Shown here: positions 53,866 through 62,818 of the stretch, piece by piece
Layout of the letters: each line of letters starts with the position of its first letter
How positions within the stretch are numbered: the stretch's first letter is position 1
From: Microbacterium abyssi
Lineage (GTDB): Bacteria; Actinomycetota; Actinomycetes; Actinomycetales; Microbacteriaceae
DNA: 64,000 nucleotides
Reading direction: 5' to 3'
Assembly: GCF_015277895.1 (NCBI RefSeq)
Contig: NZ_CP063815.1
Coordinates: 1,116,001 to 1,180,000 of the forward strand
The notes under the pieces: generated by a model
The model's input: only the letters and a program-made list of their open reading frames with translations
Databases searched by the model: none
What the model was told of the DNA's origin: nothing
Made by a program: the position numbers and the translations under genes

Positions 53866-54678
53866 GTGCTGGAGAATCCGCGGTCGCCGCGTGTCAGAGC
53901 CGTCGCGAAGCTGACGAAGCGCAGCGCGCGGACGGACACCGGGTTGTTCCTGCTCGAGGGTCCGCAGGCTGTTCGCGAGGCGCTATCGTACCGTCCGGAT
54001 GCCGTCGTCGAACTGTTCGCGACGCCGACGGGGTGGGAGAAGCATCCGGATCTGCGTGCTGCCGCCACCGCGCGCGGCGTGGACTTCGAGTTCGTCACAG
54101 AGTACGTACTGGGCGCCATGGCCGATACGGTCACCCCGCAGGGCGTGATCGCCGTCGCCCGTCAGATCCCGACCTCCGTGCGCGACATCTTCGCGGCGTC
54201 CCCGCGTCTCATCGCGATCTGCGAGGAGGTGCGCGATCCGGGGAACCTCGGGACGATCATCAGGGCCGCGGATGCCGCCGGCGCCGATGCCGTCGTCCTC
54301 ACCGGCCGCACGGTCGACCCGTACAACCCCAAGGTGGTTCGCTCGACGACGGGCTCGCTGTTCCACCTGCCTGTCTCGGTCGGAGGGGACCTTGAGGACG
54401 TGGTGCGGCGCGCGCATGCGGCAGGGATCACCGTGCTCGCTGCGGACGTGAAGGGCGACGATCTTCTGCAGGCCCGGGCGGATGGCATCCTGTCCCAGCC
54501 CACGGCGTGGCTGTTCGGCAACGAGGCGCACGGGCTCGAGCAGAGTTCCCTGGATCTCGCCGACCACGTGCTGAAACTGCCGATCTTCGGACGCGCAGAA
54601 TCCCTCAACCTCGCCACGGCGGCGAGCGTCTGCCTCTACGAGAGCGCCTTCACCCAGCGCGCCGTCGACGGCCGGTGA
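53866..54678 (+). CDS. TrmH/SpoU-family RNA 2'-O-methyltransferase
   Basis: The 270-residue protein has an N-terminal SpoU substrate-binding domain (about 5-100) and a knotted SPOUT domain with EEVRDPGNLGTIIRAADAAGAD, WLFGNEAHGLEQ and LPIFGRAESLNLATAASVCLYE. It should methylate a ribose in rRNA or tRNA; TsnR- or RlmB-like enzymes are commonly coded here, after rplT. The start is GTG 53866 with TAGACT (53854-53859) 6 bases upstream, so it is leaderless. A small inverted repeat CCGGGAT-CC-ATCCCGG (53830-53845) lies upstream. Confidence 0.93.
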   Translation: MLENPRSPRVRAVAKLTKRSARTDTGLFLLEGPQAVREALSYRPDAVVELFATPTGWEKHPDLRAAATARGVDFEFVTEYVLGAMADTVTPQGVIAVARQIPTSVRDIFAASPRLIAICEEVRDPGNLGTIIRAADAAGADAVVLTGRTVDPYNPKVVRSTTGSLFHLPVSVGGDLEDVVRRAHAAGITVLAADVKGDDLLQARADGILSQPTAWLFGNEAHGLEQSSLDLADHVLKLPIFGRAESLNLATAASVCLYESAFTQRAVDGR

Positions 54679-54690
54679 CGGCGCCCGCTC

Positions 54691-54708
54691 GGTTACAACT
54701 GTGTAACC
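54691..54708. promoter_or_regulatory. GlnR-like box upstream of gluABCD
   Basis: GGTTAC-AACTGT-GTAACC is a perfect inverted repeat and contains GTTAC-N6-GTAAC, which fits the actinobacterial GlnR half-site pair GTnAC-N6-GnAAC. Its centre is about 60 bases upstream of the predicted start of transcription at the gluA ATG, suitable for activation under nitrogen limitation. The gluA -10 is TAGTGT (54747-54752). Confidence 0.65.
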
Positions 54709-54758
54709 CGCGGGTGTGGATGCTGGTTCCCGGCGCGCTGTGCTTCTAGTGTGGGCAC

Positions 54759-55508
54759 ATGACCGAGACTGGCGCACCCCTTGTCGTGGTGGAGAACGTT
54801 CAGAAGCACTACGGCGAGTTCCAGGCCCTGGCCGATATTGACCTGACAGTGCACAGAGGTGAGGTCGTCGTCGTGATCGGGCCGTCCGGGTCGGGCAAGT
54901 CGACGCTGTGCCGCACCATCAACCGCCTCGAGACGATCACCAGCGGATCGATCACGATCGACGGCAAGGAGCTGCCGGCCGAAGGCAAAGAGCTCGCTCA
55001 CCTGCGCGCCGACGTCGGGATGGTCTTCCAGTCGTTCAACCTCTTCGCCCACCTCACGATCCTCGAGAACGTGACCCTGGGCCCCATCAAGGTGCGCGGG
55101 CTGAAGAAGGCGGATGCCGACAGAGAGGCGATGGCGCTCCTCGAGCGCGTCGGCGTCGCACAGCAGGCGTCGAAGCTGCCCGCGCAGCTCTCCGGCGGCC
55201 AGCAGCAGCGCGTCGCGATCGCGCGCGCTCTCGCGATGCAGCCCAAGGTCATGCTCTTCGACGAGCCGACCAGCGCGCTCGATCCCGAGATGATCAACGA
55301 GGTCCTCGACGTCATGGTGCAGCTCGCCAAGGAGGGCATGACGATGATCGTCGTCACCCACGAGATGGGCTTCGCCCGCAAGGCGGCGAACCGCGTGGTG
55401 TTCATGGCGGACGGCAGGATCGTCGAAGAGGCGACCCCGGAGGAGTTCTTCACGAACCCGAAGAGCGACCGCGCCAAGGACTTCCTCTCGAAGCTCCTCA
55501 CCCACTGA
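54759..55508 (+). CDS. gluA: glutamate/polar amino acid ABC transporter ATPase
   Basis: The 249-residue protein has Walker [11 protein letters not shown]-loop [12 protein letters not shown], signature [15 protein letters not shown], Walker [15 protein letters not shown] and the switch His in VTHEMGFA. This subfamily (GlnQ/GluA) powers polar amino acid uptake. TAGTGT (54747-54752) ends 6 bases before ATG. It is the first gene of gluABCD. Confidence 0.95.
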   Translation: MTETGAPLVVVENVQKHYGEFQALADIDLTVHRGEVVVVIGPSGSGKSTLCRTINRLETITSGSITIDGKELPAEGKELAHLRADVGMVFQSFNLFAHLTILENVTLGPIKVRGLKKADADREAMALLERVGVAQQASKLPAQLSGGQQQRVAIARALAMQPKVMLFDEPTSALDPEMINEVLDVMVQLAKEGMTMIVVTHEMGFARKAANRVVFMADGRIVEEATPEEFFTNPKSDRAKDFLSKLLTH

Positions 55509-55545
55509 CCTTTCCTCTCACACACAGCACACGAAGGAGACGCTC

Positions 55546-56448
55546 ATGCGACGCACACGGACACTGGCGGGAATCGGGATCGCGGCGACCGCGCTGCTCG
55601 CCCTCACCGCCTGCAACAGCGGCAGCCCGACGACGCCCGGCGGCGACGGCGGCGAAGAGGGCGACGCGCCCGCATACGAGGTGGCAACCGACGTCCAGCT
55701 CGAGGGCAGCCCCACGTTCGACGCCATGGTCGAGCGCGGCGGACCGATCATCGGAGTCAAGGAAGACCAGCCCAACCTCGGCTACCTCGACGTCACCACC
55801 GGAGAGCGCAGCGGCTTCGACATCGAGATCGCACGCTGGATCGCCGCATCCCTCGGCTTCGAAGAGGGCGACATCACCTACGAGCCGATCGCATCGGCGA
55901 ACCGCGAGCAGGCGCTCGTGAACGGCGACATCGACTACTACGTCGGCACGTACTCGATCACCGACTCGCGCAAGGAGCAGATCGACTTCGCCGGTCCGTA
56001 CTTCGTCACAGGGCAGGGCTTCCTCGTCGGAGCCGACAGCGAGATGACCGAGGTGAACGATGTCTCGGACTTCAATGGCATGACGGTCTGCTCGGCCACC
56101 GGTTCGACGCCGATCCAGAACATCAAGGACAACTTCCCTGAGATCGAGACGGCGGAGTACGACATCTACTCGCAGTGCGTCGAGGATCTGATCAGCGGCA
56201 AGGTGGACGCGGTCACGACCGACGCGGCGATCCTGATCGGCTACGCTGCGCAGAACCCCGACGAGCTGAAGGTGCTCGACGGTCTGTTCACCGAGGAGCG
56301 CTACGGCGTCGGCATCCCGAAGGGCGACACAGCCCTGCTGGATCACATCAACACGCTGTTCACCGATGGCGGCGACACGTGGCAGGCGATCTTCGACGCG
56401 ACGCTCGGCCAGTCCGGCATCGAGGTCGAGCAGCCGGCCGTCGACTGA
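55546..56448 (+). CDS. gluB: glutamate ABC transporter substrate-binding lipoprotein
   Basis: The 300-residue protein has a lipoprotein signal with lipobox LTAC and lipidated Cys23, then a low-complexity linker (NSGSPTTPGGDGGEEGD). The periplasmic-binding fold follows, with GVKEDQPNLGYLDVTTGERSGFDIEIARWIA and TYSITDSRKEQIDFAGPYF, typical of glutamate and other polar amino acid binders. GAAGGAGACGCTC precedes ATG. Confidence 0.94.
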   Translation: MRRTRTLAGIGIAATALLALTACNSGSPTTPGGDGGEEGDAPAYEVATDVQLEGSPTFDAMVERGGPIIGVKEDQPNLGYLDVTTGERSGFDIEIARWIAASLGFEEGDITYEPIASANREQALVNGDIDYYVGTYSITDSRKEQIDFAGPYFVTGQGFLVGADSEMTEVNDVSDFNGMTVCSATGSTPIQNIKDNFPEIETAEYDIYSQCVEDLISGKVDAVTTDAAILIGYAAQNPDELKVLDGLFTEERYGVGIPKGDTALLDHINTLFTDGGDTWQAIFDATLGQSGIEVEQPAVD

Positions 56449-56514
56449 CGATCGGATGATGAGGGGCGGCCCCAGTGGCCGTCCCTCACCTGATATCTGA
56501 GAAGGGGAGGGCGC

Positions 56515-57171
56515 GTGGACGCCATCTTCGGCAACCTCGACCTGTGGGGCGAGGGCATCACGTACACCCTGCTGGTGTTCTTCTTCGGAGGCATAATCGC
56601 GCTGGTGCTGGGCACCATCGTCGGCGCGATGCGGGTGTCGCCGGTTCCGGTCGCGCGCGCGGTCGGCACCGCGTACGTCACCCTCGTGCGCAATACGCCG
56701 CTCACGCTGGTGTTCTTCTTCTTCGTCTTCGGATACAGCGCACTTGCGCTGCCGACGCTGTCGAACACCGTGCTCGGCATCCTGGCGATCGGGGTGTACA
56801 CCGCGACATACGTCGCCGAGACCCTGCGCGCCGGCATCAACACCGTGCCGGTCGGTCAGGCCGAAGCAGCCAGAGCGATCGGACTTCCCTTCGGGCAGGT
56901 GATGACGCAGGTCGTGCTGCCGCAGGCATTCCGATCGGTGGTGCCGCCGATGATGAGCGTGTTCATCGCGCTGCTGAAGAACACCACCGTCGCGGCCGGG
57001 TTCTCCATCGCAGTGCTTCCCCAGCTGCAGTCCACCATCTCCAACTCGCACACGCGCCAGGGCAGCCCGATGGAGGTCCTGCTCTGGGTCGCGGTCATCT
57101 TCGTAGCTCTGGTCATGCTGCTGACCTGGTTGCAGCGAACGCTCGAGAACCGATGGAGGATCGCACGATGA
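56515..57171 (+). CDS. gluC: glutamate ABC transporter permease GluC
   Basis: The 218-residue permease has about five membrane helices and the EAA loop GQAEAARAIGLPFGQVMTQVVLPQAFR that contacts the ATPase. The start is GTG 56515 after GGGGAGGGC. It overlaps gluD as ATGA, so both permeases should be made in equal amounts. Confidence 0.94.
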   Translation: MDAIFGNLDLWGEGITYTLLVFFFGGIIALVLGTIVGAMRVSPVPVARAVGTAYVTLVRNTPLTLVFFFFVFGYSALALPTLSNTVLGILAIGVYTATYVAETLRAGINTVPVGQAEAARAIGLPFGQVMTQVVLPQAFRSVVPPMMSVFIALLKNTTVAAGFSIAVLPQLQSTISNSHTRQGSPMEVLLWVAVIFVALVMLLTWLQRTLENRWRIAR

Positions 57172-58094
57172 CGTCTGTGCTCTTCGACGTCCCCGGCCCC
57201 CGTGCCCGTCGTCGCAACATGATCCTCACGATCGCGACGATCGTCGTGGTCGTCGCCGTGATCGCGTTCCTCGTCTGGCGGCTCTCACTGACCAACCAGT
57301 TCAGCGCCGCGAAGTGGAACGTCTTCACCTACACCGCTGTGTGGTCTTCGATCGGCCAGATGCTGCTGAACACCCTGCGCGCCTTCGCGCTGGCCGCCGT
57401 GCTGAGCCTTGCGCTCGGGTTCGTGCTCGCCATCGGGCGCATGTCGGACCACGCCTGGGTGCGGGTGCCGGTGACCGTGATCACCGAGGTCTTCCGCGCC
57501 ATTCCGGTGCTCGTCCTGATGATGATCCTGTACTACGGTCTGCCGACTCTCGGTGTGAAGGTCGAACCCTACTGGGCCGTGGTCTTCGCGCTGATGGCCT
57601 ACAACGGATCCGTGCTCGCCGAGGCGCTGCGCGCCGGCATCGAATCGCTGCCCCGTGGTCAGGGGGAGGCGGGCTATGCGATCGGTCTGCGCAAGAGCGG
57701 GGTCATGAGGCTGATTCTGCTGCCGCAGGCCGTGCGGGCCATGCTTCCGGTGATCGTCGCCCAGCTGGTCGTCGTGATGAAGGACACGGCGCTCGGATTC
57801 ATCATCACTTATCAGGAGCTGCTCTACTACGCCAAGCTGCTCAGTTCCCAGCCGGGACGCCCGATCCTGCAGTCAGCACTCATCATCGGTGGCATCTACA
57901 TCATCATGTGTCTGATCCTCTCCGGCATCGCCAAGTGGGCCGAGATCAAGACGCGCCGCTCCCCGAAGATGAAGGCTCTCGCCGCCGACAACGCCGCAGT
58001 GATGCACGACGGTACCGACACCGAGCTCATCGCGGCGCAGCGCGGACTCGGGAAGTACGACGGCACGAACACGGGCGGCGGTGGCGCAGTCTGA
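57168..58094 (+). CDS. gluD: glutamate ABC transporter permease GluD
   Basis: The 308-residue permease has a longer N-terminus than GluC (first helix about 19-40), then the helices and EAA loop GQGEAGYAIGLRKSGVMRLILLPQAVR. The last 45 residues are hydrophilic. ATG 57168 overlaps the gluC stop; an ATG five codons earlier (MEDRTM) is possible. It ends the operon, 30 bases before pheS. Confidence 0.93.
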   Translation: MTSVLFDVPGPRARRRNMILTIATIVVVVAVIAFLVWRLSLTNQFSAAKWNVFTYTAVWSSIGQMLLNTLRAFALAAVLSLALGFVLAIGRMSDHAWVRVPVTVITEVFRAIPVLVLMMILYYGLPTLGVKVEPYWAVVFALMAYNGSVLAEALRAGIESLPRGQGEAGYAIGLRKSGVMRLILLPQAVRAMLPVIVAQLVVVMKDTALGFIITYQELLYYAKLLSSQPGRPILQSALIIGGIYIIMCLILSGIAKWAEIKTRRSPKMKALAADNAAVMHDGTDTELIAAQRGLGKYDGTNTGGGGAV

Positions 58095-58124
58095 GTCGCA
58101 GCGGCGCCGGTAGACTCATGTCTT

Positions 58125-59165
58125 GTGTCTGACGCCCCCGAAATCACGCCCGAGGCGGTGGAATCCGCCGTCGCAGCAGCGCTCGAAGCGATCGGCGCCG
58201 CCGCCACAACCGCCGAGTTGAAAGCGGCCCGCGCCGCGCACGTCGCCGAAGGGTCGCCGCTCGCGGTCCTGAACGCATCGATGCGCCAGGTCGCCCCGGA
58301 GCACAAGGCGACCTTCGGCAAGCTCGTCGGCCAGGGCCGCGGACGCGTCACTCAGGCGCTGACGGCGAAAGAGGCCGAGCTCGCCGAGGCGGAGCTGTCC
58401 GCGCGCCTCGAAGAGGAGCGCATCGACATCACGGCCGTCTCCACGCGCACGCGCGTCGGCGCACGGCATCCGCTCATGCAGCTCCAGGACGACATCTCCG
58501 ACGTCTTCGTCGGCATGGGCTGGGAGATCGCCGAGGGGCCTGAGCTCGAGCACGAGTGGTTCAACTTCGACGCGCTCAACTTCGACGTCGATCACCCGGC
58601 GCGGCAGATGCAGGACACGTTCTTCGTCGACCCCACCGACCGCCACCTCGTCATGCGCACGCACACGAGCCCCGTCCAGGTGCGCTCGATGCTCGACCGC
58701 GAGGTCCCGATCTACGTGCTGTGTCCCGGCCGGGTCTACCGCACCGACGAGTTCGACGCGACGCACCTGCCGGTCTTCACCCAGGTCGAGGGCCTCGTCG
58801 TAGACAGGGGCATCACCATGGCGCACTTGAAGGGCACGCTGGACCACCTCGCCAAGCAGCTCTTCGGCGAAGAGGCGAAGACGCGCCTGCGGACGAACTT
58901 CTTCCCGTTCACCGAGCCGTCCGCCGAGTTCGACCTCTGGCACCCGACGTTCAAGGGTGGTGCGCGCTGGATCGAGTGGGGCGGCTGCGGAATGGTCAAC
59001 CCCAACGTGCTGCGCGCGGCGGGGATCGATCCGGAGGTGTACAGCGGCTTCGCGTTCGGCATCGGCGTCGAGCGCGGTCTGATGTTCCGCTCCGACGTGC
59101 AGGACATGCGCGACATGGCAGAGGGCGATATCCGTTTCAGCGAGCAGTTCGGGATGGTGGTGTGA
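58125..59165 (+). CDS. pheS: phenylalanyl-tRNA synthetase alpha subunit
   Basis: The 346-residue catalytic subunit has an N-terminal coiled coil (about 1-90), then class II motifs: HPLMQLQDDISDVFVGMGWE, the RTHTSPVQVRSM region (motif 2-like) and GIGVERGLMFRSDVQDMRDM (motif 3). The start is GTG 58125 with TAGACT (58111-58116) 8 bases upstream; there is no terminator between gluD and this gene. Its stop overlaps pheT by one base. Confidence 0.97.
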   Translation: MSDAPEITPEAVESAVAAALEAIGAAATTAELKAARAAHVAEGSPLAVLNASMRQVAPEHKATFGKLVGQGRGRVTQALTAKEAELAEAELSARLEEERIDITAVSTRTRVGARHPLMQLQDDISDVFVGMGWEIAEGPELEHEWFNFDALNFDVDHPARQMQDTFFVDPTDRHLVMRTHTSPVQVRSMLDREVPIYVLCPGRVYRTDEFDATHLPVFTQVEGLVVDRGITMAHLKGTLDHLAKQLFGEEAKTRLRTNFFPFTEPSAEFDLWHPTFKGGARWIEWGGCGMVNPNVLRAAGIDPEVYSGFAFGIGVERGLMFRSDVQDMRDMAEGDIRFSEQFGMVV

Positions 59166-61660
59166 TGCGCGTCCCCATCTCGTGGCTGCGTGAGTACGTC
59201 GATGTGGCAGCAGATGCCACGGCCGAGGACGTCTTCGCGGCGCTCGTGTCCGTGGGATTCGAAGAGGAGGAGCTGCACGGCTTCGCGCTCTCCGGTCCCG
59301 TGGTCGTCGGTGAGGTGCTCTCCTTCGAGGAGGAGCCGCAGTCCAACGGCAAGACCATTCGCTGGTGCCAGGTGGATGTCGGCGAGGCTGAGCCTCGTGG
59401 CATCGTGTGCGGCGCCTCGAACTTCGCGGTGGGCGACAAGGTCGTGGTGACTCTCCCCGGCGCCGTGCTGCCCGGCCCGTTCCCGATCGCCGCGCGCAAG
59501 ACCTACGGTCACGTCTCAGACGGCATGATCGCGTCGGCGCGCGAGCTGGGGCTCGGCGATGAGCACGACGGCATCCTCGTCCTCTCGACGCTCGGCATCG
59601 ACGCTCCGGTCGGAACGGATGCCATCGCTCTGCTGGGTCTCGACGATGAGGCCGTCGAGATCAACGTGACCCCTGACCGCGGCTACGCGTTCTCGATCCG
59701 CGGCGTCGCACGTGAATACGCGCACGCGACGGGCGCGGACTTCCGCGACCCCGCCGAGCACGAATGGTCGGAGGTCGCACCGGGAACGGGCTTCCCGCTG
59801 GCGGTCGACGCCGCGCCGCTGCGTGAGAACCCGGCGGTGCAGGAGTTCGTCGTGCGCGTCGTGCGCGACGTGGATCCCTCCCGTCCGACCCCGCCGTGGA
59901 TGGCCGCGCGCCTGTCGCTCGCCGGCATCCGCTCGCTCGGCATCCTGATCGACATCACCAACTACGTGATGCTCGAGCTCGGCAACCCGATCCACGGCTA
60001 CGACCTCGACAGGCTGTCCGGCGGCATCACGGTGCGCCGTGCGCAGCCGGGCGAGAAGATGACGACGCTCGATGGTCAGGAGCGCAAGCTCCACGTCGAG
60101 GATCTGCTGATCACCGATGAGTCCGGTCCGATCGGCCTGGCCGGCGTCATGGGCGGCGGCACGACCGAGATGTCGGACGCGACCCGCAACGTGCTCATCG
60201 AGGCGGCGATCTTCGACCCCATCTCGATCGCACGCACCGCCCGCCGGCACAAGCTGCCCAGCGAGGCATCCAAGCGGTTCGAGCGCGGCGTCGACCCGCT
60301 CGTGCCGTTCGTGGCCGCGCGCCGCGTCGCCGACCTCATGGTCCAGCTCGCCGGCGGACGCATCGACGAGCTCGGTGGCGCCCTGTTCTCGGAGTTCGAG
60401 ATCGCCGGGATCGCGCTGCCCGCCGAGTTCGTCGCCGGCCTCATCGGCGTGGACTACACCGACGAGGAGATCATCGGCGCCCTGGAGACGATCGGCGCCG
60501 AGCTCGCCGAGACGTCCGACGGGTGGCAGGTCATCCCGCCGAGCTGGCGTCCCGACCTCACCGACAAGTGGACACTCGCCGAAGAGGTGGCCCGCATCCA
60601 CGGGCTGGGCCGCATCCCCTCGGTGCTGCCGACCCCACCGGCCGGCCGCGGGCTCTCCGGCGCGCAGCAGGGCCGACGTCGTGTCGCCAACGCACTCGCG
60701 GCAGCCGGACTCGTGGAGACTCCGGCGTTCCCGTTCACGACCGAGGCGCAGAACGACCTGCACGGCTCGGCGACCGGGGAGAAGCTGCCAAGCGTGAAGC
60801 TGGCGAACCCGCTCGACGGACAGGCGCCGTTCCTGCGCCGCTCGCTGGTCCCCGGGCTGCTTCAGGTCGCACACCGCAACATCGCGCGCGGCCTCACGGA
60901 CCTCGCGATCTTCGAGACCGGGTCGGTGTTCCTCCCCGAGCCCGGCGTCACTTACGGCACCGATGAGGTGCCGCCGCTGGGGCAGCTGCCCTCGGACGAG
61001 AAGCTCGCCGAGCTGAATGCATCCATCCCGCCGCAGCGCCGTCATGTCGCAGCCCTGTTCACCGGCAGCGTGACCCCGCGCCAGCCCGGCCGAGCCGCAG
61101 AGGCCTACGGGCTCTCCGAGGCGCTGGACGCGGTGCGCGTCATCGCTGTGGCCGCCGGCGTGGAGATCGACGTCGTGCAGGGGCAGCGCGCAGCCCTCCA
61201 CCCCGGGCGCGCCGGCGTGCTGACCGTCGACGGCGCCGAGATCGGCTACGTCGGCGAGCTGCACCCGAACGTGTCTTCCGATGCTGACCTGCCGGGCCGT
61301 GCGGTCGTGCTGGAGATCGATCTCGACGGCATCCTGGCACAGGCCGGCACGCGCGTCGTCGCCGCGTCGCTCTCGACGTACACGGCCGCCACGCAGGACG
61401 TCTCGCTCGTGGTCCCGACGTCGGTGACCGCCGGCGAGCTGCGTGCCGCGCTCGTCGAGGGCGCCGGTGAGCTGCTCGAGTCGGCGCGACTGGTCGACGA
61501 TTACCGGGGCCAGGGGCTGGATGCAGGGCAGAAGAGCCTGACGTTCGCGCTGCGGTTCCGGGCATCCGATCGCACGCTCACGGCCGCCGAGGCGACCGAG
61601 GCGAAGCTCGCCGGCGTGGCCGTAGCGGCAGAGCGATTCGGCGCGAGCATCCGCGACTGA
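59165..61660 (+). CDS. pheT: phenylalanyl-tRNA synthetase beta subunit
   Basis: The 831-residue protein has the tRNA-binding domain (about 40-150; IVCGASNFAVGDKVVVTLPGA), the B3/B4 editing region with FERGVDP, the B5 domain (about 405-480), a catalytic-like core and the C-terminal ferredoxin-fold anticodon-binding domain (about 735-831; STYTAATQDVSLVV). ATG 59165 fits MRVPISWLREYV. A much longer frame that starts inside pheS is rejected. Confidence 0.97.
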   Translation: MRVPISWLREYVDVAADATAEDVFAALVSVGFEEEELHGFALSGPVVVGEVLSFEEEPQSNGKTIRWCQVDVGEAEPRGIVCGASNFAVGDKVVVTLPGAVLPGPFPIAARKTYGHVSDGMIASARELGLGDEHDGILVLSTLGIDAPVGTDAIALLGLDDEAVEINVTPDRGYAFSIRGVAREYAHATGADFRDPAEHEWSEVAPGTGFPLAVDAAPLRENPAVQEFVVRVVRDVDPSRPTPPWMAARLSLAGIRSLGILIDITNYVMLELGNPIHGYDLDRLSGGITVRRAQPGEKMTTLDGQERKLHVEDLLITDESGPIGLAGVMGGGTTEMSDATRNVLIEAAIFDPISIARTARRHKLPSEASKRFERGVDPLVPFVAARRVADLMVQLAGGRIDELGGALFSEFEIAGIALPAEFVAGLIGVDYTDEEIIGALETIGAELAETSDGWQVIPPSWRPDLTDKWTLAEEVARIHGLGRIPSVLPTPPAGRGLSGAQQGRRRVANALAAAGLVETPAFPFTTEAQNDLHGSATGEKLPSVKLANPLDGQAPFLRRSLVPGLLQVAHRNIARGLTDLAIFETGSVFLPEPGVTYGTDEVPPLGQLPSDEKLAELNASIPPQRRHVAALFTGSVTPRQPGRAAEAYGLSEALDAVRVIAVAAGVEIDVVQGQRAALHPGRAGVLTVDGAEIGYVGELHPNVSSDADLPGRAVVLEIDLDGILAQAGTRVVAASLSTYTAATQDVSLVVPTSVTAGELRAALVEGAGELLESARLVDDYRGQGLDAGQKSLTFALRFRASDRTLTAAEATEAKLAGVAVAAERFGASIRD

Positions 61661-61663
61661 TTC

Positions 61664-61693
61664 CCCGTTGCCCGTGCGCGCACGGGCAACGGG
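61664..61693. terminator. bidirectional terminator between pheT and the EEP gene
   Basis: A perfect 30-bp palindrome with arms CCCGTTGCCCGTGCG and its complement lies 3 bases after the pheT stop and 23 bases after the convergent EEP gene's stop. There is no loop or T-tract; the transcript can form a hairpin with a small terminal loop. Confidence 0.85.
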
Positions 61694-61716
61694 CGCGGCT
61701 GGCCGGTGCGGCGGCG

Positions 61717-62733
61717 TCAGCCGGCGGGCTCGAGCTGCACCACGAGCGCGCGGTGGTCGGAGCCGGCGGCATCCAGGACCAGCGAGCCGGTCGGCTCCCA
61801 GTTCTGACTCGCCATGACGTGGTCGATCGGCGCGCCGACGATCTCGGGGTACGACGCCGGCCAGGTGCCGGTGACGCCTGTTCCGGTGCGCGCGGCCGCA
61901 TCGCGGCAGTAGCCGATGTCTCCGCCGCCGACCCCGAGCCCCGCCATGTGGTCGAGGGTCGAGTTGAAGTCTCCGGCCAGGATGAAGTCGCCCTCCGGGC
62001 ACTGGTCGGCGATCCATTTCAGATCGGACTGCCAACGCTGCATCGCCTCGATGCGCGGTGCGACCGCGTGGACGGCGACGATCGTGGGACCGGTGCCGTT
62101 CACCGGCATCACGACGGCGCTGGGAACAGAGCTGGTGTTGCTGCTGCCGTCCTCCGATGACGCGATCACCGAGTAGTCGCCGAGCTCGGGAGAGATGAGG
62201 ATCGTGGTCTCCCAGGCCTGCGGACCGTTCTCGACATCGCCGAACTGCACGTGGTGGACCCACATCGGCTGCCCCTGCTCACGCAGCATGACGGCGATGC
62301 GCTCGCCGACCGACTCAGCCGTCTCCGGCAGCGTGACGACATCGGCCTGCTGGGTGAGGATCTCATCGGCCACAGTCTCGGCCGGTACCGCTTCTCCGGC
62401 GGTGTTCCAGGTCAGCACGCGGACGCTCTCATCGGTCTTCTCCGGCAGGGCGCCGGAACCGAATCCACGCATCGCCCCGATCGCCCCGGTCGCGGCTGCC
62501 GCCAGCAGCGCGACGATGAGGATGGATGCCGCGAACCCGCGCAGCGGGCGCACGAACAGCAGCAGTAGGGATAGGAGCGCGATCACCAGGAACGCGGCGA
62601 GGACGAGGCCGCGCACGGCCACGAGCTGCGCGAACGGGTACGTCTGCTCGAGCTGGAAGAACTGCGGCCACACCACGACCGCCGACGCGATTGCGAACAG
62701 CACTGTGATGAGGATTCCCAGCAGACGAAACAT
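61717..62733 (-). CDS. membrane-anchored endonuclease/exonuclease/phosphatase family protein
   Basis: The 338-residue protein has about three N-terminal membrane helices (about 4-22, 33-60 and 65-90), then an EEP domain (about 103-338) with VRVLTWNTAGEAV, DVVTLPETAE (the usual metal-binding Glu), AGDFNSTLDHM and SDHRALVVQ. The catalytic domain is probably outside the membrane. The substrate is unknown (nuclease or phosphodiesterase). ATG 62733 has TAGGCT (62747-62742) 8 bases upstream; the longer frame is rejected. Confidence 0.88.
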   Translation of the reverse strand: MFRLLGILITVLFAIASAVVVWPQFFQLEQTYPFAQLVAVRGLVLAAFLVIALLSLLLLFVRPLRGFAASILIVALLAAAATGAIGAMRGFGSGALPEKTDESVRVLTWNTAGEAVPAETVADEILTQQADVVTLPETAESVGERIAVMLREQGQPMWVHHVQFGDVENGPQAWETTILISPELGDYSVIASSEDGSSNTSSVPSAVVMPVNGTGPTIVAVHAVAPRIEAMQRWQSDLKWIADQCPEGDFILAGDFNSTLDHMAGLGVGGGDIGYCRDAAARTGTGVTGTWPASYPEIVGAPIDHVMASQNWEPTGSLVLDAAGSDHRALVVQLEPAG

Positions 62734-62818
62734 CCCTTCGAGCCTAGATGCGCACGCTGTGAATCGCCTGCCGCGACGCCTCCGTGCCGCCGTGTTCTCG
62801 CGGCAGTAATGTCGAGGC

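Noticed and set aside
59516..62263. 915-codon open frame antisense to pheT
   Set aside because: It lies almost wholly antisense to a clearly functional synthetase gene and shows no recognisable motif; its composition is that of a shadow frame.
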